DNA of 58,192 bases, from contig NZ_CAACUY010000040.1 of the NCBI RefSeq assembly GCF_900659615.1, forward strand, positions 1-58,192, in the 5' to 3' direction. Numbering within the stretch: position 1 is the stretch's first letter; the number at the start of each line of letters is the position of its first letter. The DNA is from Actinomadura fibrosa. GTDB lineage: Bacteria > Actinomycetota > Actinomycetes > Streptosporangiales > Streptosporangiaceae. The notes under the pieces are model-generated. The model was not told the origin of the DNA, made no database searches, and saw only the letters and a list, made by a program, of their open reading frames with translations. Shown here in pieces: positions 42,529-51,989 of this stretch. Both the position numbers and the translations under genes were made by a program.

Positions 42529-43174
42529 AGCGCCTCTCCAGGCGGCGGACGAGGATCGAGGACGGGACGCTGACGGCGACGAACAGCAGGCCGACCAGGG
42601 TGATGGGCTCCAGGAACATCAGGGACTTCGAGCCGACCTCGAAGGCCTCGTGCAGCAGCTCCGCGACGTTGATCGCCAGCAGCAGCGGGGAGTCCTTGAA
42701 CATCGCGATGAGGTAGTTGCCGAGCGTCGGGATCACGCGGCGGACGGCCTGCGGCAGGATCACGTCCAGCCACACCCGCGACCTCGGCAGGTTCAGCGCG
42801 GTCGCGGCCTCCCACTGGCCGCGGGGGACGTCGGCGATCCCGGCCCGGTACACCTCGGCGGTGTAGGTCGAGTAGTGCAGGCCGAGGCCGATGATCCCGG
42901 TGGTCAGGGAGCTCAGGCTGAGCCCCCACGACGGCAGCACGTTGTAGAGGAAGAACAGCTGCACCAGCAGCGGCGTGCTGCGGATGAACTCGGTGATCCA
43001 GCGGACCGCCTGGTTCACGGCCGCGAACGGGGTGCGGCGCAGCAGCGTCCACACCATGCCGAGGACGATCGCGATGGCGTACCCGGCGAGCGTCGCGATG
43101 ATCGTGTACCGCAGGCCCTTGAGGAGGTCGGGCAGGATGTCGCCGGTGTAGCTCCAGTCCCAGTCCACGGTCAC
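42515..43174 (-). CDS. ehuD: Ectoine/hydroxyectoine ABC transporter permease
   Basis: 219 aa inner-membrane permease of the HisM/GlnP type with about five helices. The EAA cytosolic loop is seen around QWEAATALNLPRSRVWLDVILPQAVRRVIP. FIRSTPLLVQLFFLYN is the typical second-helix motif. It overlaps ehuC by 4 bp at its start and ehuA by 14 bp at its end, so the three are translationally coupled. Confidence 0.9.
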   Translation of the reverse strand: MTVDWDWSYTGDILPDLLKGLRYTIIATLAGYAIAIVLGMVWTLLRRTPFAAVNQAVRWITEFIRSTPLLVQLFFLYNVLPSWGLSLSSLTTGIIGLGLHYSTYTAEVYRAGIADVPRGQWEAATALNLPRSRVWLDVILPQAVRRVIPTLGNYLIAMFKDSPLLLAINVAELLHEAFEVGSKSLMFLEPITLVGLLFVAVSVPSSILVRRLERRYATY

Positions 43175-43884
43175 CTCACCTCCGCGCCGGGGGCGCCCGC
43201 CGCGATCGTGGACAGCGACGCCTCACGGGACGGCGCGCGCCCGAGCATCCGGTCCACGCGCCGCTCGGCCAGCCGCACCGCGAGCTGGAGCACCTGCGCG
43301 ATCACGAAGTAGATCACGAGGATCGCGACGTAGGTCCACAGCGTCTCGCCGGTGGACGCCTGGATCTGCTTGGCGCGGAACATCAGGTCGCTGATGGTGA
43401 TCAGCGACACGACGGCGCTGCCCTTCATCAGCTCGATGAGCAGGTTCCCGAACGGCGGCAGCATCAGCGCCACCGCCTGCGGCAGCAGCACCCGGCGCAT
43501 CCGCTGGAGCGGCGTGAAGTTCAGCGCGACGGTCGCCTCGTACTGCGCCCTCGGGACGGCGTTGACCGACCCGCGCACCACCTCGGCGCCGTAGGCGCCC
43601 ACGTTGAGGCCGAGGGCGAGCACCGCGGCGAACATCGGCGTGAACCGCAGCCCGATCAGCGGCAGCGAGTAGAAGAACCAGTACATCAGCACCAGCGTCG
43701 CCGTCCCGCGGAAGAACTCCACGTAGACGCGGTTCAGCGCGCGGACCGCGCGCAGGCGGGAGGTGCCGACCAGCCCGAAGACCAGGGCCAGCACCAGCGC
43801 CAGCGCGCTCCCGTACAGGGTCAGCTGCACGGTGACCCAGGCGCCCTTCAGCAGCAGCTGGTAGCTGTCGAGGACATCGGACAC
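43171..43884 (-). CDS. ehuC: Ectoine/hydroxyectoine ABC transporter permease
   Basis: 237 aa, second permease of the same type, with FFRGTATLVLMYWFFYSLP and the EAA loop QYEATVALNFTPLQRMRRVLLPQA. It pairs with EhuD to form the channel. Begins 3 bp after the ehuB stop codon. The C-terminus carries an extra basic, probably cytosolic tail. Confidence 0.9.
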   Translation of the reverse strand: MSDVLDSYQLLLKGAWVTVQLTLYGSALALVLALVFGLVGTSRLRAVRALNRVYVEFFRGTATLVLMYWFFYSLPLIGLRFTPMFAAVLALGLNVGAYGAEVVRGSVNAVPRAQYEATVALNFTPLQRMRRVLLPQAVALMLPPFGNLLIELMKGSAVVSLITISDLMFRAKQIQASTGETLWTYVAILVIYFVIAQVLQLAVRLAERRVDRMLGRAPSREASLSTIAAGAPGAEVR

Positions 43885-43887
43885 GGA

Positions 43888-44781
43888 TCACGCCTGGCAG
43901 AACTTGGCGGCGGTGTCGCCGGCGGCCGGGATCTCGGCCTGGGTGAACCCGAACGGCTGGATGATCGGCAGCAGCCGGTTCGCCTTCTTCAGCTCGGCGA
44001 GCTTGCCGTTGAAGGCGCTGAGCAGGTCCGCGTCGGCCTTGCGGAACGCGAACGCGCCCGCGCCGAGCTGCTCCTTGCCGTCGACGACGGGGGTGAACGC
44101 CTCGGTGACCTCGTACGGCTCGCCCTGGTGCTTGGACATGATGTCGGCCAGCGAGATGCGGGTCAGCCAGATGCAGTCGATCCGTCCGGCCTTCAGCCCC
44201 TCGAAGGCGCTCGGCTGGTCGGCGAACGTCTTGATGTTGCCCTTCTTCACGCCGAGCTTCTCGGCGTAGCCGCCCTCGACGGCACCGGTGAGCACACCGA
44301 CCTTGACGCCCTTCTTGCCGGGGTCCTCGGCGGTCTTCAGGCCCTTCGGGTTGCCCTTGGGCACCATGAACGCGCTCTTCGCCACGTACTCGGGGTCGGA
44401 GAACGCGACCGAGCCGCAGCGCTCGGGCGTGACGAACATCCCGGCCGCGATGACGTCGAACCGCTTGGCGTTGAGCCCGCCGATCAGGCCGCCGAAGTCG
44501 ACCTGCACCCCCTCGACCTTGTCGATCCCGAGCTCCTTGAACACGACGCGGGCCAGCTCGGGCGCCTCGCCGGTCAGCTTGCCCGACTTGTCGGTGAAGC
44601 CGTACGGGGCCTCGTTGGCGAAGCCGACGCGGATCCTGCCGTCGCTCTTGGCCTTGTCGAGGGTGCCGCCGCCCGCCTTCTCCTTGTCCGGATCCGTCGT
44701 GGAGCAGCCCGCGGCGGCCAGGGGGACCGCCGCCGACAGCAGGACGGCGCCGCGGAGGAAATCGCGTCGAGAGGAAGTCAT
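43888..44781 (-). CDS. ehuB: Ectoine/hydroxyectoine ABC transporter substrate-binding lipoprotein
   Basis: 297 aa. Starts MTSSRRDFLRGAVLL, a twin-arginine-type signal, and ends the signal with AAAGC, a lipobox, so the mature protein is a Tat-exported lipoprotein on the outer face of the membrane. The rest is a type II binding-protein fold (IRVGFANEAPYGFTDKSG, FDVIAAGMFVTPERC, LTRISLADIM). EhuB-type proteins bind ectoine and hydroxyectoine through aromatic residues. The ATG at 44781 has AGGAG seven bases upstream. It starts 104 bp after ectD, across a strong hairpin. Confidence 0.9.
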   Translation of the reverse strand: MTSSRRDFLRGAVLLSAAVPLAAAGCSTTDPDKEKAGGGTLDKAKSDGRIRVGFANEAPYGFTDKSGKLTGEAPELARVVFKELGIDKVEGVQVDFGGLIGGLNAKRFDVIAAGMFVTPERCGSVAFSDPEYVAKSAFMVPKGNPKGLKTAEDPGKKGVKVGVLTGAVEGGYAEKLGVKKGNIKTFADQPSAFEGLKAGRIDCIWLTRISLADIMSKHQGEPYEVTEAFTPVVDGKEQLGAGAFAFRKADADLLSAFNGKLAELKKANRLLPIIQPFGFTQAEIPAAGDTAAKFCQA

Positions 44782-44806
44782 CGTCGAGCTCCTGGATGGT
44801 GTGCCG

Positions 44807-44845
44807 CCGCGCCCGCGGGGGGCGCTGAGCCCCCCGCGGGCGCGG
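44807..44845 (-). terminator. Strong hairpin between ectD and ehuB (attenuator, partial terminator or RNA processing site)
   Basis: 17-bp perfect GC stem (44807-44823 with 44829-44845) and 5-base loop GCTGA, within the gap between the biosynthetic and uptake halves of the locus. A stem this strong can lower read-through or protect the upstream mRNA 3' end, giving the two halves different expression. Confidence 0.7.
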
Positions 44846-44885
44846 GGCCGGGTGGGTCGGGATATCGAGTTGGACGGGCGGCGGC

Positions 44886-45794
44886 TCAGCCGCCGACGGG
44901 GGTGAAGTCGCGGGCCCCGATGAACGAGGGCCGCGGCGCCGGCGCCGAGAACGGCTCGACGCACGTGTTCTCCACGCTGTTGAACACGATGAACACGTTA
45001 GAGCGCGGGAACGGGGTGATGTTGCCGTTCGAGCCGTGCATGCAGTTGCAGTCGAACATGGTCGCCGACCCCGCGGGCCCGGTGAACAGCTCGATCCCGT
45101 GCTTGTCGGCGAGGATCGAGAGGCTGTTCGGGTCGGGCGTGCCGATCTCCTGGCCGCGCAGGGACTCCTTGTAGTGGTCGGCGGGCGTCTCCCCGACACA
45201 GGCCACGAACGTCTTGTGCGAGCCAGGCATGATCATTAGGCCGCCATTGTGCACGAAGTTCTCGGTGAGCGCGATGGATATGCTCACCGCGCGCATCCGG
45301 GGCATGCCGTCCTCCGCGTGCCAGGTCTCGAAGTCCGAGTGCCAGTAGAAGTCCTTGCCGGTGAAGCCTGGCTTGTAGTTGACCCGGCTCTGGTGGACGT
45401 AAACCTCGGAGCCGAGAATCTGCCGGGCCCGGCCGACCACGCGGGGATCGCGGACGAGCGCGGCGAACACCTCGCTGATCCGGTGGACCTCGAAGATGGA
45501 CCGGATCTCGTCCGAACCGCGCTCGGTCACCGTGCGCTCGTCCGCCAGGATCTCCGGGTCGGAGGCCAGCCGGCGCAGCTCGGCGCGGTAGTCCTCGACC
45601 TCCTCCGGCGCGAGCAGCCGGTCGACCGACAGGTAGCCGTTCGCCTCGTAGCCGTCCAGCGTCGCGGCGTCGATCGGGCCGTCCTCCGGGCCGCCGTACA
45701 CGACCGGGTCCTGCCGGTACAGCAGCGCCGCCTCGGCGGCCTTGCGGGTGGGGTAGGCGTCGTCGATGGTCGGATGCGACTCGATGATGCTCAT
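44886..45794 (-). CDS. ectD: Ectoine hydroxylase
   Basis: 302 aa. Fe(II)/2-oxoglutarate dioxygenase that converts ectoine to 5-hydroxyectoine. The EctD signature is intact: DFYWHSDFETWHAEDGMPRM carries the iron ligands His and Asp, and the distal His lies in FDCNCMHGSNG; LMIMPGSHKTFV is also typical. Its ATG overlaps the ectC stop codon by one base (TGATG), so translation is coupled. Presence of EctD shows that the cell can make hydroxyectoine, usually tied to heat or desiccation as well as salt. Confidence 0.97.
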   Translation of the reverse strand: MSIIESHPTIDDAYPTRKAAEAALLYRQDPVVYGGPEDGPIDAATLDGYEANGYLSVDRLLAPEEVEDYRAELRRLASDPEILADERTVTERGSDEIRSIFEVHRISEVFAALVRDPRVVGRARQILGSEVYVHQSRVNYKPGFTGKDFYWHSDFETWHAEDGMPRMRAVSISIALTENFVHNGGLMIMPGSHKTFVACVGETPADHYKESLRGQEIGTPDPNSLSILADKHGIELFTGPAGSATMFDCNCMHGSNGNITPFPRSNVFIVFNSVENTCVEPFSAPAPRPSFIGARDFTPVGG

Positions 45795-46189
45795 CAGGCG
45801 TCCTCCTCGGTGAGCAGCGGATAGACCCCGTTCTCGTCGTGGACCTCCCGGCCCGTGCACGGGGGGTTGAAGACGCAGACGGTCCGCACGTCCGTGTGCG
45901 CCCGGAGGGTGTGGTGCTCGTGGCCGTCCAGCAGGTACATCACGCCGGGCTCGATCCGGTGCTTCTCGCCGGTCTCCTGGTTGATCAGCTCGCCCTGGCC
46001 CTCGATGCAGTAGACGGCCTCGATGTGGTTCGCGTACCACATGTGCGTCTCCGTGCCGGCGTACAGGACGGTGTCGTGCAGCGAGAACCCGACGCCCTCC
46101 TTGGCCAGCACGAAGCGGCGGCTGCACCAGGTGTCGGCCTGCACGTCGCGGTCGGTGCCGACGATCTCGTCAAGGGAACGAACGATCAT
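45794..46189 (-). CDS. ectC: Ectoine synthase
   Basis: 131 aa cupin enzyme. It cyclises N-gamma-acetyl-2,4-diaminobutyrate to ectoine. Features: [16 protein letters not shown] at the start, [21 protein letters not shown] (metal-binding cupin 1), and [13 protein letters not shown] with [15 protein letters not shown]. Length and order are as in characterised EctC. It lies 58 bp downstream of ectB and is coupled to ectD. Confidence 0.97.
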   Translation of the reverse strand: MIVRSLDEIVGTDRDVQADTWCSRRFVLAKEGVGFSLHDTVLYAGTETHMWYANHIEAVYCIEGQGELINQETGEKHRIEPGVMYLLDGHEHHTLRAHTDVRTVCVFNPPCTGREVHDENGVYPLLTEEDA

Positions 46190-46247
46190 GGAACTCCTCT
46201 TTCGGTGTGCCCGGCGCCGGCGCGCCGGTCGTGCCGGTCGTGCGGTC

Positions 46248-47510
46248 TCAGACGGCGACGGCCGTGCGCACGGCCTCGACCGAGTCGGCGACGATCTCCA
46301 GGCCGCGGGCCAGGTCCGCCTCGCTCGTGGTCAGCGGCGGCAGCAGCTTCACCACCTCGCCCTCGGGCCCGGACGTCTCCATCAGCAGCCCCCGCTGGAA
46401 CGCCTCCGCGCAGACCCGCGGCGCCAGCTCGGCGTCCGTCATGACCAGCCCCCAGGCGAGGCCCCGGCCGCGGACGCAGTCGACGGCCCCGGGGTGCGCG
46501 AGAGCGATCTCGTCCAGCGCCGTCTGCACCTGCTGGCCCTTGGCGAGGGTCTGCTTCTCCAGGCCCGCGCCGGCCCAGTGGTCCTCCAGCGCCCCGACCG
46601 CCGTCACGAACGCCGGGTTGAACCCGCGGAAGGTGCCGTTGTGCTCGCCGGGCTCCCACACGTCCAGCTCGCGCCGCATCAGCGTCACCGCGAACGGCAG
46701 CCCGTACCCGCTCAGCGACTTCGACAGGCACACGATGTCCGGGGTGATCCCGGCCTCCTCGAAGCTGAAGAACGGGCCGGTGCGGCCGCAGCCCATCTGC
46801 ACGTCGTCGACGATCAGCAGGATGTCGTGCCGCTTGCACAGGTCGTGCAGGCCGCGCAGCCACTCGGGGGTGGCGACGTTGATGCCGCCCTCGCCCTGGA
46901 CGGTCTCCACGATGACCGCGGCGGGCTTGTCCAGGCCGCTGCCGCTGTCGTCCAGCATCGTCTCGAACAGCAGGAAGTCGGGCGTGCGGCCGTCCAGGTA
47001 GTTGTCATAGGGCATCGCGACGCCGTGGCCCAGCGGCACCCCTGCGCCCGTGCGCTTCATCGAGTTGCCGGTGACCGCGAGAGCGCCGAGCGTCATGCCG
47101 TGGAAGGCGTTCGTGAAGCTGACGACCGTCTCCCGCCCGGTGTACTTGCGCGCCAGTTTCAGCGCCGCCTCCACCGAGTGGTTGCCCGCCGGACCGGGGA
47201 ACTGCACCTTGTAGTCGAGCCCGCGCGGCGCCAGCACGTACTCGTTGAAGCGTTCCAGGAAGTCGCGCTTCGCGGCGGTGTACATGTCGAGGCTGTGCAC
47301 CACGTTGTCGCCGGCCAGATAGTCCAGCAGCCGGCGTTTCAGCTGCGGGTCGTTGTGCCCGTAGTTCAGCGTTCCCGCGCCGGCGAAGAAATCGAGGTAG
47401 GTTCGGCCGTTCTCATCGGTGATGTGGCTGCCACGCGCCGTGGTGAAGACGGCCGGCCAGCTCCTGCAGTAGCCGCGGACTTCCGATTCCATGCGGGCGA
47501 AAACGTCCAT
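46248..47510 (-). CDS. ectB: Diaminobutyrate-2-oxoglutarate transaminase
   Basis: 420 aa class III PLP aminotransferase. It makes 2,4-diaminobutyrate from aspartate semialdehyde, taking the amino group from glutamate. Motifs: [51 protein letters not shown] with the PLP-contacting Asp, and the PLP Lys in [12 protein letters not shown]. The ATG at 47510 has GGAGG eight bases upstream. The gene follows ectA by 62 bp. Confidence 0.96.
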   Translation of the reverse strand: MDVFARMESEVRGYCRSWPAVFTTARGSHITDENGRTYLDFFAGAGTLNYGHNDPQLKRRLLDYLAGDNVVHSLDMYTAAKRDFLERFNEYVLAPRGLDYKVQFPGPAGNHSVEAALKLARKYTGRETVVSFTNAFHGMTLGALAVTGNSMKRTGAGVPLGHGVAMPYDNYLDGRTPDFLLFETMLDDSGSGLDKPAAVIVETVQGEGGINVATPEWLRGLHDLCKRHDILLIVDDVQMGCGRTGPFFSFEEAGITPDIVCLSKSLSGYGLPFAVTLMRRELDVWEPGEHNGTFRGFNPAFVTAVGALEDHWAGAGLEKQTLAKGQQVQTALDEIALAHPGAVDCVRGRGLAWGLVMTDAELAPRVCAEAFQRGLLMETSGPEGEVVKLLPPLTTSEADLARGLEIVADSVEAVRTAVAV

Positions 47511-47572
47511 GTTCTGCCTCCGGCAGGTTGGAGTGGGGTGAAGGGGAACGGTCGTTGAGGGCGGTCGCGCCG

Positions 47573-48121
47573 TCAGTTCGCCGGCGCGAACGGGCCGATC
47601 CGGAACAGCACCTCGGGCTCGTGCCCGCCGCCGGGGAAGTGCTCGGCGCCGAACAGCGGGCTGCGGACCAGCGCGCAGCCGCGGTCGCGGGCGAAGGACT
47701 CGAACATCGCGGTGGAGGCGGCGTTCCCCGGCGTCACCGTCGCCTCCATGAAGGACTGGCCGCGGGCTCCGGCGCGGTCGGCGAGCCGGTCCAGCATGCG
47801 GCGGGCGAGGCCGCGGCCGCGGTGGGACGCGTCGACGGCGACCTGCCAGACGAAGAGCGTGTCCGGGCTCGCCGGGCGCACGTAGCCGGTGATGAAGCCG
47901 CAGAGGGCGTCGCCGTCGCGCGCCACCACGGAAGTGCCGGCGAAGTCGCGGCACCACAGCGCGTAGCTGTAGGGCGAGTTGACGTCCAGGACCCGCGAGT
48001 CACGGGCGATCCGCCAGAGCTCCGGGCCGTCCGCCGGGCCTGGCTCCTGGAGCCGCACGTCGGCGTTCGTCGCGTCGGCGGCGGGGCGTCGGTCCGGTGT
48101 TTCCAGGGATTGAGCTGCCAT
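47573..48121 (-). CDS. ectA: L-2,4-diaminobutyrate acetyltransferase
   Basis: 182 aa GNAT enzyme that acetylates the gamma-amino group of diaminobutyrate. Motif A is VDASHRGRGLARRMLDRL, and the EctA-specific stretches VLDVNSPYSYALWCRDF, PDTLFVWQVAVD and EATVTPGNAAS are present. It is first of the eight-gene run ectABCD-ehuBCDA. About 600 bp of gene-free sequence lies upstream, which should hold the osmotically controlled promoter. No EctR-type MarR regulator adjoins. Confidence 0.95.
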   Translation of the reverse strand: MAAQSLETPDRRPAADATNADVRLQEPGPADGPELWRIARDSRVLDVNSPYSYALWCRDFAGTSVVARDGDALCGFITGYVRPASPDTLFVWQVAVDASHRGRGLARRMLDRLADRAGARGQSFMEATVTPGNAASTAMFESFARDRGCALVRSPLFGAEHFPGGGHEPEVLFRIGPFAPAN

Positions 48122-48738
48122 GTCTTGGCAACTTAGCGAACCCGGCCGAATGATCGTCCGCGATTGTTATCGGCGAGATGTTTGAACTTCGCGCGGACCG
48201 GGTAGGGCAATACGCTTGCGAAATTCGGGATTATTTCGGCCGCGTTAACGCGGGGCCGGACATCGGATTTCCCCCTCCTGTGCAGGAGGTATCACGAGCA
48301 CGGCGCGACGCGCGGCGTCCGGCGGACCTCCGCGCCACTTTAGCCATTGACCGTCGCTTCGGGAGGGTTTCTGTGTATCGGTTGTGTGAGGTGAATCACT
48401 CCGATTTTTCGACAACGCCCTGGGGTTCGCGGGCGTCGCTCGCGTTGTCGAAGGTCGTCCTCTCGCGCGGCATTCCGGGACGGATGGGCGATCAGGCTAC
48501 CGCCGGCGCTCCGAAAGCGCGGACCAGCTGACTTGCAAGGCAAGACTGTCCCCACCCATGGGTAAGAACTTGCTTGCTCCTGGGTGAGAAATGGCCGGTT
48601 TCCATGAGTCTCCAGACGCCGCGAAGGGCCTCGCGAGAACGCGAGGCCCCACCCTCATTACGGACCCGGCCGGGACGGCGGCGCAGTAGGCCGTAAAGCG
48701 CGAAGAGGTCCGTAACCAAGCCCCGAGGACCGGGACGC
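48122..48738. other. 617-bp gene-free stretch between ectA and proline iminopeptidase genes
   Basis: No ORF here has convincing coding character. It is less GC-rich than its surroundings near 48122-48260 and 48340-48420, as expected of promoter DNA for the ect run (reverse strand). Near 48531-48600, short arms (GCAAGGCAAG and CTTGCTTGC) around ACCCATGGGT could fold into a structured RNA; this is only suggestive. The hairpin at 48626-48649 is listed separately. No tRNA fold was found. Confidence 0.5.
48626..48649 (-). terminator. Hairpin terminator downstream of proline iminopeptidase
   Basis: GGGCCTCGCG-AGAA-CGCGAGGCCC: a 10-bp perfect stem with a 4-base loop, about 90 bp after the stop codon of the minus-strand gene. 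Confidence 0.7.
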
Positions 48739-50073
<1,335 letters not shown>

Positions 50074-51768
50074 GTGAGTGAGCTGAACGGATCGGGTGGT
50101 TCGCGCGGAGTCCCGGACGCGGGCTCCCCCTGGCCCGCGATGGGACGCGACCCCGGGCGGGGCACCGACGTGCCCGTCCCGGCCGCCCAGCAGCCGATAC
50201 AGATGGCCAAGCCCGCCGGCCCGGGCGAGACCCGGACCGAGGCGCGCTCCGAGATCGAGGCGCCCGAGGCCCAGCCATGGGACATCGTCGAGCGGCTCCG
50301 CCAGATGGCCGACCTCATCGGCGACGCCCTCGCCGCCGGTGAGCGCAAGGTCAGCGAGGCGCAGACCGAGACCGCGGCCCAGGTGGCCGCGATCCAGGCG
50401 GAGAAGGAGTCGGCGCAGCGCGACGCGGCCGCCGCCTGGGGCGAGGTGCAGCGCGCCCGCGGCCAGGCCGAGCAGGCCGACCGCCGCGCCGTCGAGGCCG
50501 AACGCCGTGTCGCCGAGGCGCAGACCGAGTCCGCCGCCCAGGTGGCCGCGATCCAGGCGGAGAAGGAGTCGGCGCAGCGCGACGCCGCGGCCGCCTGGGG
50601 CGAGGTGCAGCGCGCCCGCGGTCAGGCCGAGCAGGCCGACCGCCGCGCCGTCGAGGCCGAACGGCAGGCCGCCGAGGTCCAGAACGAGGCCGTCCAGCAG
50701 ATCGCCGCGCTCCAGACCGAGAAGGAGAACGCCCAGCGCGACGCGGCCGCCGCCTGGAACCAGGCCCAGCAGGGCCGCGCCCAGGCCGACCAGGCCCGCG
50801 GCCAGGCCGAGCAGGCGCGCGTCCAGGCCGACCAGGCCCGCGCGCAGGCCGAGCAGGCCCGCGCCCAGATGGAGCAGGCCCAGGCCCAGGCGGAGCAGGC
50901 CGAACGCCGCGTCGCCGAGGCCGAGGCCACCGTCCGGCAGGCCATCCAGCAGCGCGACGCCATGAGCGAGGCCCGCGACGACGCCCTCCGCGCCGTCGAG
51001 GACGCCGTCGCCGCCCGCCGCTCCGCCGAGTCCGAACGCGACCGCGTCGCCGAGCAGGCGTCCGAGCTCTCCCGCGCCCTGGAGACCGCGCACGCCGAAC
51101 TCGCCGCGCTGCGCGCCAAGGTCACCGACGCCGAGATGACCGCCCAGAACCTCCAGCACGCCGTCGTCGCCGCCGGCAAGGAGGCCGACGAGTCCCGCCG
51201 CCGCGCCGAGGTCGCCGAACGCCGCGCCCAGGAGATCGACCGCCGCGCCCAGGACGCCGACCGCCGCGCTCAGGAGTCCGAACGCCGCGCCCAGGACGCC
51301 GAACGCCGCGCCGAAGCCGCCGAAGCCGAACGCCAGCAGGCCCTCGACACCGCCGCCCAGTCCCTGGAGGCCGCCAAGAAGGCCGAACGCGAACGCGACG
51401 CCAGCGCCAAGGCCCGCGAAGCCGCCGACCGCACCCGCGAAGCCGCCGTCCAAGGCCAGGCCCGCGCCGAATCCGAGCTCACCCTCGCCCGCGGCCGCGC
51501 CGACCAGGCCGGCCGCGAACGCGACAAGGCCGTCGCCGGAATGCGCCAGATGGCCGCCGAACGCGACGCCATCGCCGAGAAGCTCGCCGAACGCGACCAA
51601 TGGGTCGACCAACTGGCCCAGGCCGTCACCGAACAGCGCGCCTCCATCGCCGAACTCTCCCAAGAACGCGACGCCGCCCGCCAAGCCGCCGACCAGGCCC
51701 GCTCCCTGATCGACGAACTAACTCGCCAACTCCGCACAATCATGCCCACAGGAGCACCCCGTATATAG
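50074..51768 (+). CDS. Long coiled-coil protein of unknown function
   Basis: 564 aa, rich in Ala, Glu, Gln and Arg. Residues 1-65 are Gly/Pro-rich and disordered. From about 68 to the end nearly everything is predicted coiled coil made of EQARAQAEQA/ERRAQDAERR-like 7- and 11-residue patterns. There is no membrane segment or catalytic motif. Near the N-terminal side a 53-residue unit is duplicated almost exactly at DNA level (50356-50504 and 50515-50663), with a more diverged third copy following. The GTG start at 50074 has GAGGA six bases upstream. Filament-forming actinobacterial proteins such as FilP and Scy have this look, so a cytoskeletal or polarity role is possible, but nothing more specific can be seen. 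Confidence 0.8.
   Translation: MSELNGSGGSRGVPDAGSPWPAMGRDPGRGTDVPVPAAQQPIQMAKPAGPGETRTEARSEIEAPEAQPWDIVERLRQMADLIGDALAAGERKVSEAQTETAAQVAAIQAEKESAQRDAAAAWGEVQRARGQAEQADRRAVEAERRVAEAQTESAAQVAAIQAEKESAQRDAAAAWGEVQRARGQAEQADRRAVEAERQAAEVQNEAVQQIAALQTEKENAQRDAAAAWNQAQQGRAQADQARGQAEQARVQADQARAQAEQARAQMEQAQAQAEQAERRVAEAEATVRQAIQQRDAMSEARDDALRAVEDAVAARRSAESERDRVAEQASELSRALETAHAELAALRAKVTDAEMTAQNLQHAVVAAGKEADESRRRAEVAERRAQEIDRRAQDADRRAQESERRAQDAERRAEAAEAERQQALDTAAQSLEAAKKAERERDASAKAREAADRTREAAVQGQARAESELTLARGRADQAGRERDKAVAGMRQMAAERDAIAEKLAERDQWVDQLAQAVTEQRASIAELSQERDAARQAADQARSLIDELTRQLRTIMPTGAPRI
50356..50663 (+). repeat. 159-bp tandem duplication inside the coiled-coil gene
   Basis: Units 50356-50504 and 50515-50663 are offset by 159 bp (53 codons) and nearly identical even at third codon positions, so the duplication is recent or kept uniform by recombination. 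Confidence 0.85.
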
Positions 51769-51799
51769 CAAAGCCCTTGGCGTCGGCCCTAGCGGGCCT

Positions 51800-51913
51800 C
51801 CTTCAACGGGCTTAGCGGCGATTGCTGCATCGCTCCGGCTCGCCCAGGGGCTCGCTGCGCGATCAAGTTCTCGCAAGCTCGAACTTGGCTTCGCACGCAA
51901 TCGCAACGCCCCG
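51800..51913 (+). repeat. Left arm of a 114-bp inverted repeat flanking the tandem array
   Basis: Matches the reverse complement of 53373-53486 at 102 of 114 positions without gaps (counted by eye). Weaker similarity continues outward to about 51780. It lies 31 bp after the coiled-coil stop codon. Confidence 0.85.
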
Positions 51914-51989
51914 CCCACCACAACCTGGGCTTACAACCCTGTCGCCGGCGGACGCCCGCGCGCCCGCCAAGCCCGAAACAGCAGCCTGG

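Noticed and set aside
41683..44781. A general polar amino-acid transporter, not an ectoine system
   Set aside because: The motifs alone would allow it, but the direct continuation of ectABCD and the four-gene BCDA order favour Ehu; kept as the alternative in those entries.
48178..48531. 117-aa frame upstream of ectA
   Set aside because: No Shine-Dalgarno sequence, no recognisable composition or motif, and it lies over the presumed ect promoter.
48520..48600. tRNA gene
   Set aside because: A TTGCAAGG stretch looked like an anticodon loop, but no acceptor or T-arm could be paired around it.
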